Counted from the stretch's first letter, positions 21,122 through 28,918 are shown. The stretch: DNA of 45,592 bases from Candidatus Dojkabacteria bacterium (GCA_023229785.1 JALNYV010000014.1:1-45592); one strand, 5' to 3'. Numbers and translations are program-made. The notes: generated by a model not told the origin, from the letters alone.

Positions 21122-21616
21122 ATGTCAATAATATACAAAAGTAAAAGAATAGGAAAAAACGGAAAACCATTTTGGCTTTACAAATTCCGTACTTTAATGG
21201 ATAATATAGATAAGACTAGCTCTTTTGCTCAACAAGACCAGTATGTAAAATTTGGGAAGTTTCTTCGTAAGACTAAAATAGACGAATTACCTCAGCTTAT
21301 TAATTGGATTAAAGGTGATATTAATTTCTTTGGTTATCGTCCAGAAGAAGAACGAGCTTGGAACATTTTGCCTTCTGAAATAAGAGAAATATTATCTAAA
21401 AATAAACCAGGTATTATAGATCTTAGTTCACTTCACTTTTATGATGAAGAAACCTTATTACAAGTAGGAGATGCTAATAAAACTTACTGGGAAGTTATAA
21501 GACCAATGAAACTTACTTTACAGATGTTTTACTCTGAAAATAGATGTTGGATTTTAAACCTCGCTATTATTTATATATATTTTCGTAAAGCTTTAAAATC
21601 ACTATGGAAAAAGTAA
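21122..21616 (+). CDS. Bacterial sugar transferase (PglC/WcaJ-type phosphoglycosyl transferase core)
   Basis: A 164-aa protein of the PF02397 family, which moves a phosphosugar from a nucleotide sugar to undecaprenyl phosphate at the membrane. Seen: K-F-R-T (21-24), L-R-K-T-K-I-D54-E55-L-P-Q-L with the catalytic D-E pair, and G-D-I-N-F-F-G-Y-R-P-E (65-75). The N-terminal ~25-40 residues of the family, including the re-entrant membrane helix, are absent, and a stop lies in frame just upstream. A hydrophobic helix near residues 140-155 may anchor it instead. First gene of the cluster. Confidence 0.85.
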   Translation: MSIIYKSKRIGKNGKPFWLYKFRTLMDNIDKTSSFAQQDQYVKFGKFLRKTKIDELPQLINWIKGDINFFGYRPEEERAWNILPSEIREILSKNKPGIIDLSSLHFYDEETLLQVGDANKTYWEVIRPMKLTLQMFYSENRCWILNLAIIYIYFRKALKSLWKK

Positions 21617-22257
21617 AACAAATACAAAAAGATATTTTAATTGCTAGTTACGAAGCAGGCGCTTGTCATTTGGGGTCTGCTTTAAGTTGTGTAGATATTT
21701 TACACGACCTTTTTTATATCCAAAAAATAAAACCAGAACAATTTTTATTTGCTAAAGCCAGTGGAGTAGCCTGCTACTACGCTATCCTTGCTGATTTAGG
21801 GTATTTTCCTAAAGACAAGCTAGGTGAATATCTAAAACAGTATCCTTTGCCTTCTAAAGAAGTTGCTGGAATCCAACACTCCTTTGGAAGTTTAGGCCAC
21901 GGATTAAGTGTAGCTACTGGACTGGCTTTATCAGATAGAAATAGAGATATATATGTTCTACTTTCAGATGGAGAGTGTCAGGAAGGTTCTACCTTAGAAG
22001 CAGTAGCTTTTATAGGGCATCATAATCTTACTAATCTTCACGTCATAGTAGACAACAATAAAATACAGGCATTAGGGCATACTAGAGATATAATAAAAAT
22101 GGATACTATTTGGAATTATATGGAAAACAACTTACCTAACTGTAAGATAGTAAATACAGTCAAGGGTCAGGGGATAGATTTTATGGAAGACTCAGCTGAC
22201 TGGCACTACAAGAACCTAACTAAAGAACTTTTAGATAAAGCATTATGCCAGATTTAA
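21604..22257 (+). CDS. Transketolase N-terminal (TPP-binding) subunit
   Basis: A 217-aa thiamine-diphosphate domain. C-H22-L-G-S-A matches the G-H-x-G-S box, G-S-L-G-H-G (95-100) follows, and S-D-G-E-C-Q-E-G-S (121-129) with V-D-N-N-K (149-153) is the Mg/TPP motif. It is paired with a separate gene for the pyrimidine domain. Split transketolases are known from archaea and many sugar clusters. The usual N-subunit is about 270 aa, so this one is short. In a glycan cluster, transfer of a two-carbon ketol unit to make an unusual sugar precursor is a reasonable inference. Confidence 0.85.
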   Translation: MEKVKQIQKDILIASYEAGACHLGSALSCVDILHDLFYIQKIKPEQFLFAKASGVACYYAILADLGYFPKDKLGEYLKQYPLPSKEVAGIQHSFGSLGHGLSVATGLALSDRNRDIYVLLSDGECQEGSTLEAVAFIGHHNLTNLHVIVDNNKIQALGHTRDIIKMDTIWNYMENNLPNCKIVNTVKGQGIDFMEDSADWHYKNLTKELLDKALCQI

Positions 22258-22712
22258 GAAAAGACTTTTTTGAAATAATGTGTGAACTAGCTGAAAAGGA
22301 CAAGGACATTATAGTTCTTGTCGGAGATTTAGGTTATAACTTTTATGAGGATTTTGCTAAAAGATTTCCTGAACAGTTTATTAACGCAGGATGTGCAGAG
22401 CAAAATATGATAGGAGTAGCTGCAGGACTTGCTCTCGGAGGGAAAAAACCTTTCGTTTACTCTGGGAGCATTTTCTTGGCTAGTAGAGGCCACGAGTTTA
22501 TACGAGATGATGTAGCTTATGCCAATCTTAATGTAAAGTTGGTAGGAACAGGTGCTAGTGGATTTTTAGGTCATACCCATAACTGGCAAGGAACAGAGAA
22601 CGAACTTGATTTGCTTAAGAACCTACCTAATTTACAAATATCTTTTCCAAAAGATAAAGAAGAATTAAAGAAAGCCCTAATCAACGAAGGAGCAAGTTAT
22701 ATAAGAATATGA
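22245..22712 (+). CDS. Transketolase C-subunit reduced to the pyrimidine-binding domain
   Basis: A 155-aa protein overlapping the N-subunit gene by 13 bp. G-D-L-G near residue 27, N-A-G-C-A-E52-Q-N-M-I-G-V-A-A-G-L-A (47-63) carries the glutamate that activates thiamine diphosphate in its partner. The normal C-subunit is near 300 aa; here the final transketolase C-domain is missing altogether, while the end of the gene overlaps the next start cleanly (ATGA). The loss therefore looks settled, not a sequencing break. Confidence 0.83.
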   Translation: MPDLRKDFFEIMCELAEKDKDIIVLVGDLGYNFYEDFAKRFPEQFINAGCAEQNMIGVAAGLALGGKKPFVYSGSIFLASRGHEFIRDDVAYANLNVKLVGTGASGFLGHTHNWQGTENELDLLKNLPNLQISFPKDKEELKKALINEGASYIRI

Positions 22713-23332
22713 GAAGACTAATATACCAACACAAAAACAGTCCAGAAGCCTATAACAAAATATACGAAGAACGTCAGGGCAAGGTAGACTGGCAAGATAT
22801 TCGTAGACAGAAGGCTATGCTTAAATATTTTAATGGTGGCCCTATCTTAGATATAGGTTGCCTTGACTCCAGTGTACCTGATATTCTTATAGAATTGCGA
22901 TTAGAGGGTATTATAAGCTATTTAGGTACTGATACAGCCACAGAGGCTATAAGGCATCAAAATGAGCTATTTTATGACGATAAAGGGGTAAATTTTATAG
23001 TAGATGATATATTCAATACTAAAATAGATAGACAATTTGATTATGTTTTACTAGGAGAAGTTTTAGAACATTTAGAAGAACCAGATAAGGCTGTACATCA
23101 AGCTATGAGATTAGTTAAGTCTAATGGTTATCTAGTAATATCTGTTCCCTATGAAGAATACAAGGAGTTTGGAGCAGTTGATAAAGACAGACATATTTGG
23201 AGTTTTGATAAAAAAGACTTTGAATTTCTAAAACAATACGGAAAAGTAAAGTTTAAAGTATTAGGTAGTCAATATTTTCCTTATAAATATTGCTGGCCAC
23301 AATTAATAATTTACATAAAAAAATATGATTGA
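22709..23332 (+). CDS. Class I SAM methyltransferase (glycan cluster)
   Basis: A 207-aa protein with the SAM-binding motif I P-I-L-D-I-G-C-L-D-S (about 45-54), an acidic end of strand 2 (G-T-D-T-A), and F-D-Y-V-L-L-G-E-V-L-E-H-L-E-E-P as motif post-II. A G-Y-L-V-I-S-V-P strand and H-I-W-S-F-D follow, usual in sugar or lipid O-methyltransferases. Its placement between sugar enzymes suggests methylation of a sugar or of a sugar precursor. The start overlaps the upstream stop by 4 bp. Confidence 0.8.
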   Translation: MRRLIYQHKNSPEAYNKIYEERQGKVDWQDIRRQKAMLKYFNGGPILDIGCLDSSVPDILIELRLEGIISYLGTDTATEAIRHQNELFYDDKGVNFIVDDIFNTKIDRQFDYVLLGEVLEHLEEPDKAVHQAMRLVKSNGYLVISVPYEEYKEFGAVDKDRHIWSFDKKDFEFLKQYGKVKFKVLGSQYFPYKYCWPQLIIYIKKYD

Positions 23333-24440
23333 TTTTATAAATAGTTCTTATAGACGTTATTATAGCGAACACCGAGAAGAAATTTTAGACGCAATAGATA
23401 GGTGTTTTAAAGGTGGCGATTTCATCTTAAGAAAAGATGTAGAAGAGTTTGAGCAGAAACTTTGTGCTTTCACTGGGGCTAAGTATGCTGTTGGTGTGAA
23501 CTCAGGAACAGATGCTCTTAAACTTTCATATAAAGCAATGGGTATTAAGCCAGGAGACGAGGTTATTACAGTATCTCATACCTTCATAGCTCCCATAGAA
23601 GAAATTGTTCATCACGGTGGAATACCTATTTTAATAGATGTTGGAGAAGACGGACTTATGAACGTAGATGAGATAGAAAGTGCTATCAGTCCCCAGACAG
23701 TAGGCATAGTGCCAGTCCACTTATCTGGCAAGGTCTGTGATATGAAACGAATAAACGAGATAGCCGAGAAGCACGGACTTTGGGTAGTAGAAGATGCCTG
23801 TCAGGCTTTAGGAGCTAAATTAGATGGTAAAAGTGCTGGAACAATGGGTAATACAGGATGTTTTTCCTTTATCAGTCCTAAGACTTTAGGTGGTGCTGGA
23901 GATAATGGAGGTATTATAACTAACGATTTTGAAACTTATCAGAGACTTCTATTACTAAGAAATCATTGGAACATAACTCAGGGAGCTTTACACGGACTTA
24001 ATATTCCTCAACCAGAGGTAATGGACTGGGGTTATAACTCAAGAATGGATAATATTCAAGCTGCTATTTTAAATATAAAATGGAAATACTACCCAGAAAT
24101 GTTAAAGAGACGAAAAGAGATAGGTGAGATGTATAACGAAGGACTTAAAGATTTACCTATTCTTCTTCCAACCTCACAACCAGAACAAATCTATCAGGAG
24201 TATATCATCCGAGTTAAAAACAGAGAAAAGTTTATGAAGCATATGGTAGATAACGGAATAGAGCTGTTAGTAAGAGATACTATTCCTAATCATAAGCAAA
24301 GGGGTTTAAAGTTAGACCATTTTGATTTACCAGTTACTGAAGAAATGGCCACTGATAATGTTCGTATTCCTTGTTATCCAGAACTTGAGGATGAAGAGGT
24401 AGCAGAGATAATAAAAGTTGTAAAATCATTTTACAAGTAA
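23325..24440 (+). CDS. DegT/DnrJ/EryC1 sugar aminotransferase
   Basis: A 371-aa PLP enzyme of full family length (PF01041). G-T-D-A (61-64) binds phosphate, V-V-E-D157-A-C-Q (154-160) contacts the PLP ring nitrogen, and S-F-I-S-P-K186-T-L-G-G-A-G-D carries the Schiff-base lysine. It would aminate a keto-sugar nucleotide, such as the product of the dehydratase encoded next. The 24-bp gap after it holds a promoter. Confidence 0.92.
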   Translation: MIDFINSSYRRYYSEHREEILDAIDRCFKGGDFILRKDVEEFEQKLCAFTGAKYAVGVNSGTDALKLSYKAMGIKPGDEVITVSHTFIAPIEEIVHHGGIPILIDVGEDGLMNVDEIESAISPQTVGIVPVHLSGKVCDMKRINEIAEKHGLWVVEDACQALGAKLDGKSAGTMGNTGCFSFISPKTLGGAGDNGGIITNDFETYQRLLLLRNHWNITQGALHGLNIPQPEVMDWGYNSRMDNIQAAILNIKWKYYPEMLKRRKEIGEMYNEGLKDLPILLPTSQPEQIYQEYIIRVKNREKFMKHMVDNGIELLVRDTIPNHKQRGLKLDHFDLPVTEEMATDNVRIPCYPELEDEEVAEIIKVVKSFYK

Positions 24441-24458
24441 TTTAAAATAAGTTATAAT
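24431..24458 (+). promoter_or_regulatory. Sigma-70 promoter ending 6 nt before ATG 24465
   Basis: TTACAA (24431-24436), 16-nt spacer, consensus TATAAT (24453-24458), then 6 nt to ATG. The -35 lies in the last codons of the aminotransferase gene. It would allow the second half of the glycan cluster to be expressed on its own as a leaderless message. Confidence 0.6.
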
Positions 24459-24464
24459 TATTCT

Positions 24465-25274
24465 ATGAAAAATGAAAGAATACTAATCACAGGTGGAGCT
24501 GGTAGTATTGGATCTGAACTAGCTAAGCAACTAAACAAAGAAAATCAAGTATTTATACTAGATATTAACGAGACTGAATTATTTAACCTTATTGAATCAG
24601 AAAAGATGAATGGTGTAGTTGGCGATGTCAGAGACAAGGAAGTATTAGAAGAAATATTTGCTAGATTTCAACCAGCCTATGTGTTTCACTGTGCTGCTTT
24701 AAAGCACGTTACACCTTCAGCTTGGACACCTAAAATATATATAGATACCAATATTGGTGGAACTATAAATGTGCTAGAATTAGCCAAGAAATATGGTGTT
24801 AAGATGATTAATATATCTACTGATAAGGTAGTTAATCCTGAATCTATTATGGGGGCTACTAAGAAAGTAGCCGAGTTGGCTGTTAAAAACGATAAAGAAG
24901 TATCAGTAAGATTTGGAAATGTATTAGGTTCTAGAGGTTCTTTACTTGAAATATGGAATAGACAAATGAAAGAAGGCAAACCTTTGACTGTTACTGATTC
25001 TAGAATGGAACGATATTTTATGGAAATACCAGATGCTTGTGAGCTTTTAATTGAAGCAGCAGAGGTAGGAGAAGGAGGCCAAATTCTTATAATGGATATG
25101 GGTGAACCTGTTAATATATTAGAACTTGCCAAAGAGATTATAACTAAAAAGAAATATGGTTTAGAGCCAGAAATTATAGGAGCTAGACCAGGAGAGAAAT
25201 TAAGTGAAGACTTAATGACTACTACTGAAAAAGAGTTAGCAGTCAAGAAAGATAAATTTTATATAATTAATTAA
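24465..25274 (+). CDS. CapD/PglF/FlaA1-type NDP-sugar 4,6-dehydratase (short SDR)
   Basis: A 269-aa NAD-dependent enzyme of PF02719. G-G-A-G-S-I-G (10-16) binds NAD, H-C-A-A-L-K-H-V (75-82) is family-specific, and S-T-D-K121-V-V-N-P-E-S-I-M129-G-A-T-K133 is the active site with Met in place of the SDR tyrosine, as in CapD/PglF/WbpM. The membrane domain of the long members is absent, as in FlaA1/PseB. It should make a 4-keto-6-deoxy sugar nucleotide, the natural substrate of the aminotransferase beside it. Confidence 0.9.
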   Translation: MKNERILITGGAGSIGSELAKQLNKENQVFILDINETELFNLIESEKMNGVVGDVRDKEVLEEIFARFQPAYVFHCAALKHVTPSAWTPKIYIDTNIGGTINVLELAKKYGVKMINISTDKVVNPESIMGATKKVAELAVKNDKEVSVRFGNVLGSRGSLLEIWNRQMKEGKPLTVTDSRMERYFMEIPDACELLIEAAEVGEGGQILIMDMGEPVNILELAKEIITKKKYGLEPEIIGARPGEKLSEDLMTTTEKELAVKKDKFYIIN

Positions 25275-25279
25275 TATGT

Positions 25280-25969
25280 ATGAGAAAAAAAGAAAGCCCA
25301 AAGGCTATTAAAAACGTAATAAAAAAAGTTGTTAAAGAACAAAAAAAAGTTGTTAACAAACTAGAAGATATTAAATACTGGCAGAAAAGACCAGCAGATG
25401 ATACTCGTAAAGACTGGCGTTTAGACAGGGATACTGACTGGGTAAGTGAATATTGGGGAAGCCAAGCACATCCTCATAGGTCATTAATCACCGAAGCTCT
25501 TGTAAGAATAGGCGATTTTGGTAGTTTGTTAGAAGTTGGTTGTAATTGTGGTCCTAACTTACAGCAAATTAGAAACAAATATCCTAAAACTAAACTTTAT
25601 GGTATAGATGCTAGTCCAGTAGCAGTAGAAAAAGGACAAAGATTATTTGGAACAGAGATTCAATTAGGCACAGCTGATAAACTTCCAGTAGATGTGGATG
25701 TTATATTATCTGATGCTGTTTTAATTTATGCTGAGCCAGATTATTTTAAGAAGATAGCAGAAGAATTTAGTAAGAAAGCTAAGAAAGCTATTATTTTAGT
25801 TGAGTGGTATGATGAATCTAAGACTGGTGTTGAGAAAGATGGACACTGGGCTAGAGATTATCAATTTAAAGGTTTTGAGTTAAAAGATAAAATTAAAATA
25901 ACAGAACAACAATGGCCAAACAAGGCTTGGAGTCAAAATGGATACGTATTCGTGTTTCTTCGTCAATAG
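25280..25969 (+). CDS. Class I SAM methyltransferase with basic coiled N-tail
   Basis: A 229-aa protein. Residues 1-30 are Lys-rich and helical. L-L-E-V-G-C-N-C-G-P-N-L (83-94) is SAM motif I, Y-G-I-D-A-S-P is motif II, and D-V-I-L-S-D-A-V-L-I-Y-A follows. It ends with a hydrophobic Y-V-F-V-F-L strand typical of the fold. The upstream TAATATG cassette has its ATG at 25276, which opens only an 11-codon overlapping frame; the real start is ATG 25280. Substrate unknown, probably a glycan. Confidence 0.8.
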   Translation: MRKKESPKAIKNVIKKVVKEQKKVVNKLEDIKYWQKRPADDTRKDWRLDRDTDWVSEYWGSQAHPHRSLITEALVRIGDFGSLLEVGCNCGPNLQQIRNKYPKTKLYGIDASPVAVEKGQRLFGTEIQLGTADKLPVDVDVILSDAVLIYAEPDYFKKIAEEFSKKAKKAIILVEWYDESKTGVEKDGHWARDYQFKGFELKDKIKITEQQWPNKAWSQNGYVFVFLRQ

Positions 25970-26703
25970 CTAATTTTAAAGATAAAGCAGAACGTAGATT
26001 AAGTTACGAGGGAGATTATACGTTATTTCTTGGGTTGTATCACTGGATAGACTATCTAAAGTTTTTACTAACTTTAGGTAAAAAACGAGTATTATGGTGT
26101 GGTTCAGATATATTAAACTTAAATAAGTTTTGGGCGTTCATTTTAAAACTTACTAAAGCAGAACACATCTGTGAGAATCAGGTAGAACAAGGTGTTTTAT
26201 CGGGATTTGGTATTGAGCCTAGAGTCCAACCAGTTCTTTTGACTAACCCCAAGAGATATAAGAGATGTTTTAGACCTAGTAAATACCCAGAAGTGTTTGT
26301 TAATTGCCACGAGGGTAGAACAAAGGAGTATGGATTAGAAACTATAATTAAGATAGCTCCTAAGCTACCTGAAGTATTGTTTCATATTTATGGAATAGAA
26401 CCTTACGATCCGTTTCTTCCTAATAACATAGTATTTCACGGTAAAGTTAGTGAAAGTGAGTTTGATAAGGATATTAAGCAGTATCAAGGAGCATTACGCC
26501 TTAACTTATTTGACGGATTTGGAGAGGTATTAGCTAAGTCTATACTTATGGGACAATATCCTATATCTAAGATTCAATATCCAGGTATTACATCTTATGT
26601 TAATGAAAACGACTTAATAACTAAAATAAGAGCATTAAAATATAAAAAGAAACCTAATCCACAAGCAGATTTATGGAGAACATTACTCAGCAAGAAAATA
26701 TAA
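25912..26703 (+). CDS. Glycosyltransferase, GT-B-like
   Basis: A 263-aa protein overlapping the methyltransferase gene by 58 bp; no other ATG exists until far downstream. Landmarks are V-L-W-C-G-S-D-I-L-N, then H-I-C-E-N (a donor-domain turn), F-V-N-C-H-E-G-R, an L-F-H-I-Y-G strand, and D-G-F-G-E-V-L-A-K-S-I-L-M-G-Q-Y-P, the E-x7-E-like nucleotide-sugar site of GT4-type enzymes. It is smaller than a typical 350-aa GT4, so the acceptor domain is reduced. Acceptor unknown. Confidence 0.72.
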   Translation: MAKQGLESKWIRIRVSSSIANFKDKAERRLSYEGDYTLFLGLYHWIDYLKFLLTLGKKRVLWCGSDILNLNKFWAFILKLTKAEHICENQVEQGVLSGFGIEPRVQPVLLTNPKRYKRCFRPSKYPEVFVNCHEGRTKEYGLETIIKIAPKLPEVLFHIYGIEPYDPFLPNNIVFHGKVSESEFDKDIKQYQGALRLNLFDGFGEVLAKSILMGQYPISKIQYPGITSYVNENDLITKIRALKYKKKPNPQADLWRTLLSKKI

Positions 26704-27626
26704 ATTTACATCTGATATATACTCCTTTTACTGGTGTAGGTCTACACGGAGGATATAGGGGAGATGAATGGTTTTCTAATCGTATAGATGTATTTAAAAA
26801 TAATACTCTTAAGAGTTTATTAAATCAGACTAGCAAGAATTTTGTTCATTGGATTTCATTTAGACCAGAAGAACGTGGACATCCTTTAGTGGTAGAATTG
26901 GCTAAGTATTTAGATTCATTTGATAGTTATAAGTATATATTTACTTTTAACGGACTAATGTATCACGATGATAAGTTTACCAACTATACTTTAAAGACTA
27001 GATTTAAGAATTTTTTACAGATGTATCACGATAATCTTAAACAGAATCCGTTTAAGTTACTCAAGTTAGTATGGGAAAATAAGAATAAGACTCTAGTTCC
27101 ACGAATATATAGTTCTTTAATAGATATAGCTAAGTACATAGGTACTAATTATAAATGGATATATCTTACTAGGATAGATTCAGACGATATGTTAGCTAGT
27201 GATGCTGTTGATTTAATACAGAAACAGAACCCAGAGTGGAAAAGAGCTTTAGTATTTAAGAACGGATATATATATAACTGTAAAACTGGACAAGTAGCAG
27301 AGTGGCTACCACCAACTAATCCTCCTTTTCATACTATAATATTTCCAGCTTCTACTTTCTTTGATTCTCAGGCTCATTATGAATATTATGACGACTTTAA
27401 AAGCCACGAAGATACTACTAGAGTATTTAATCCTATAGTATTACCAGATTATAAGTATATGGTTGCTTATCACGGTAGAGGTCATATATCTACAGCTTGG
27501 GAATCTCCAGTCATAAAGAAAATTCATCACAGAATAAAATATAAGAGAATAAATCCTTTTATTGGTAAAATCTTATCTAGCGAAATAAAGAAAGATTTTG
27601 GAATATGGGGACAAAAAATTGTATGA
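26673..27626 (+). CDS. Putative rhamnosyltransferase-like glycosyltransferase
   Basis: A 317-aa protein resembling PF11316 (putative rhamnosyl transferase). It has R-x-D-V-F-K-N-N-T-L-K-S-L-L-N-Q-T near the N-terminus, W-I-S-F-R-P, Y-L-T-R-I-D-S-D-D (164-172; the D-x-D-type metal site), a G-Y-I-Y strand, and Y-H-G-R-G-H with S-T-A-W near the end. The start overlaps the preceding GT by 31 bp. It would add a sugar in the glycan assembled by the cluster. Confidence 0.78.
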   Translation: MENITQQENINLHLIYTPFTGVGLHGGYRGDEWFSNRIDVFKNNTLKSLLNQTSKNFVHWISFRPEERGHPLVVELAKYLDSFDSYKYIFTFNGLMYHDDKFTNYTLKTRFKNFLQMYHDNLKQNPFKLLKLVWENKNKTLVPRIYSSLIDIAKYIGTNYKWIYLTRIDSDDMLASDAVDLIQKQNPEWKRALVFKNGYIYNCKTGQVAEWLPPTNPPFHTIIFPASTFFDSQAHYEYYDDFKSHEDTTRVFNPIVLPDYKYMVAYHGRGHISTAWESPVIKKIHHRIKYKRINPFIGKILSSEIKKDFGIWGQKIV

Positions 27627-28333
27627 CACATTTAGTAATAGGAAAAGGAGAAGTGGGTAAAGCAATAGCTAAAATATTTAAAGCTGATACCTTTGATATT
27701 AAAAATGGAGGTATGGAAGACGGACATTATGATGTATTACACATTTGCTTTCCTTATTCAGAAACATTTATCTTAGATGTAAAGAAGTATGATAGAATTT
27801 ATAGTCCTGATATAATTATTGTACACTCTACTGTGCCTATAGGGACTACTAGAAAATTAGGTTATAAAGCAGTACATTCTCCAGTGAGAGGAGTTCATCC
27901 TAATTTAGAAGAAGGTATAAGAACATTTGTTAAATATATAGGGGCAACAGATACAGAAACTGGCTATGAAGTAACACAATTATTTGAAGAATATGACTTA
28001 ACACCTAGCAGTATTTGTGACCCAGAAGATACAGAAGCTGGTAAACTTTTATCTACTACTTACTATGGTTGGAATATTCTATTTGAAAAGCTAGTACATA
28101 AGTTCTGTAAAGATAATAGTCTAGACTTTGATATAGTATATACAGACTTTAATAACACCTATAATGATGGTTATAAAGAACTAGCTATGGATTATGTAGT
28201 AAGACCAGTATTAAAACACATAGAGGGAGAAATAGGTGGTCATTGTGTAATCCCTAACTGTAAGATATTAGATTTTGACCCAGCAAAAATAATAGCAACA
28301 TACAATGAAGAAATTAAAAAGAGTAAAAGTTAG
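27623..28333 (+). CDS. Short UDP-glucose/GDP-mannose dehydrogenase-like oxidoreductase
   Basis: A 236-aa protein; ATG 27623 is chosen because it gives an ATGA overlap with the GT stop and places the Rossmann strand at the N-terminus (V-I-G-K-G-E-V-G). H-S-T-V-P-I-G-T-T (68-76), H-S-P-V-R-G-V-H-P (85-93), a lysine at 141 and G-G-H-C-V-I-P-N (205-212) with the catalytic-type Cys match the UDP-sugar dehydrogenase pattern. The family is usually about 400 aa; the C-terminal NAD/UDP domain is missing. It may oxidise a sugar or sugar precursor. Confidence 0.72.
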   Translation: MTHLVIGKGEVGKAIAKIFKADTFDIKNGGMEDGHYDVLHICFPYSETFILDVKKYDRIYSPDIIIVHSTVPIGTTRKLGYKAVHSPVRGVHPNLEEGIRTFVKYIGATDTETGYEVTQLFEEYDLTPSSICDPEDTEAGKLLSTTYYGWNILFEKLVHKFCKDNSLDFDIVYTDFNNTYNDGYKELAMDYVVRPVLKHIEGEIGGHCVIPNCKILDFDPAKIIATYNEEIKKSKS

Positions 28334-28562
28334 CTGGCAGGATATTACATCTGATTTTAGCTGGCAAGAGGATATACAAGAAGTAATAAAGGATTTTAAA
28401 AAAGATATATGTGAATCATTTGGCTATGTTATATATGAAGATAAAGATATATTAGTTATTGCTCCTGATATTATATGGAGAGATAAAGAAATAGATAGAT
28501 TTAGTTATCAAATAATACCAAAGAAACCAATTAAAGAGATTGTAGTTCTACCCCCCAACTAG
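28305..28562 (+). CDS. Hypothetical protein closing the glycan transcript
   Basis: An 85-aa alpha/beta protein overlapping the dehydrogenase gene by 29 bp. A V-S-W-Q-D-I element recurs as F-S-W-Q-E-D-I, followed by F-G-Y-V-I-Y-E-D-K-D-I-L-V-I-A and a Pro-rich end. No family recognised. Its last codons form part of a terminator-like hairpin. Confidence 0.5.
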   Translation: MKKLKRVKVSWQDITSDFSWQEDIQEVIKDFKKDICESFGYVIYEDKDILVIAPDIIWRDKEIDRFSYQIIPKKPIKEIVVLPPN

Positions 28563-28577
28563 GGGAAAAACTTTTTT
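28553..28577 (+). terminator. Possible terminator of the glycan cluster
   Basis: CCCC (28553-28556), loop AACTA, GGGG (28562-28565), then AAAAAC and six T (28572-28577). The stem overlaps the stop codon of the preceding gene. GGGG can alternatively pair with a C-run at 28580-28584 around A5/T6. The short stem makes the call moderate. Confidence 0.45.
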
Positions 28578-28586
28578 CACCCCCTT

Positions 28587-28610
28587 TCCAACTTAGCCAA
28601 ATTTGTTGGA
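28587..28610 (+). other. Hairpin in the gap before the packaging genes
   Basis: TCCAAC (28587-28592) pairs with GTTGGA (28605-28610) around a 12-nt loop. C-rich and G-rich stretches outside it may extend the stem. Together with the adjacent terminator candidate it separates the glycan cluster from the late genes. Confidence 0.4.
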
Positions 28611-28633
28611 TTGGGAGGTAAAACTATAAACAT

Positions 28634-28693
28634 ATGTGGATAGCAATAATAATTTTAATAGTATTAATAGCCAGTAGTGGAAAAGAAATATGA
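28634..28693 (+). CDS. Tiny hydrophobic peptide
   Basis: A 19-residue frame, M-W-I-A-I-I-I-L-I-V-L-I-A-S-S-G-K-E-I, that is almost wholly a membrane helix. Its TGA overlaps the next ATG (ATGA), the same coupling used by longer genes here, which is the main support. It could be a small membrane effector or a translated leader. Confidence 0.35.
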   Translation: MWIAIIILIVLIASSGKEI

Positions 28694-28824
28694 AAGTAGA
28701 TGGTTTACAGGCTTATAAACAGCCTAATTCTGATGCTTATTATAGAAACTATGATAAAATATTTGGAAATAAAAAGAATAAAAAAGGAAATACTGATAGC
28801 TCTAGACGAAGCAAAAAGAAATAG
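28690..28824 (+). CDS. Small basic phage protein with AYYRNYDKIFG motif
   Basis: A 44-aa protein starting at the ATGA overlap. The segment P-N-S-D-A-Y-Y-R-N-Y-D-K-I-F-G-N-K-K is a pattern I have seen in small phage proteins placed before the terminase, followed by a Lys-rich tail. The frame overlaps the candidate at 28751 by 74 bp. Role unknown. Confidence 0.5.
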   Translation: MKVDGLQAYKQPNSDAYYRNYDKIFGNKKNKKGNTDSSRRSKKK

Positions 28825-28894
28825 AGACTATTATATAATTGACCAATTAAAGAATAGACTAAGAAAGTTAAAGAGAGTTAGGTTAGAATATTGA
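28751..28894 (+). CDS. Small coiled-coil protein overlapping the previous gene
   Basis: A 47-aa frame (ATG 28751) rich in Lys, Arg, Ile and Leu, with A-L-D-E-A-K-R-N-R-D-Y-Y-I-I-D-Q-L-K-N-R-L in helical heptads. An earlier in-frame ATG (28700) would add a hydrophobic N-part that lies entirely inside the other gene and is less likely. Because 28825-28894 has no other coding use, this frame is probably translated. Confidence 0.4.
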   Translation: MIKYLEIKRIKKEILIALDEAKRNRDYYIIDQLKNRLRKLKRVRLEY

Positions 28895-28918
28895 AAACCT
28901 AAAAAAACCTAAAGTATT

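Noticed and set aside
24686..25246. Long reverse-strand frame (186 codons) opposite the dehydratase gene
   Set aside because: The forward gene has a complete set of catalytic motifs and its own promoter. The reverse frame is low-complexity and Ser/Leu-rich, as expected for the antisense of an AT-rich gene.
28700..28894. 64-codon reading from ATG 28700
   Set aside because: Its first 17 codons lie wholly inside the better supported 28690 gene; the later ATG 28751 is a more economical start for this frame.
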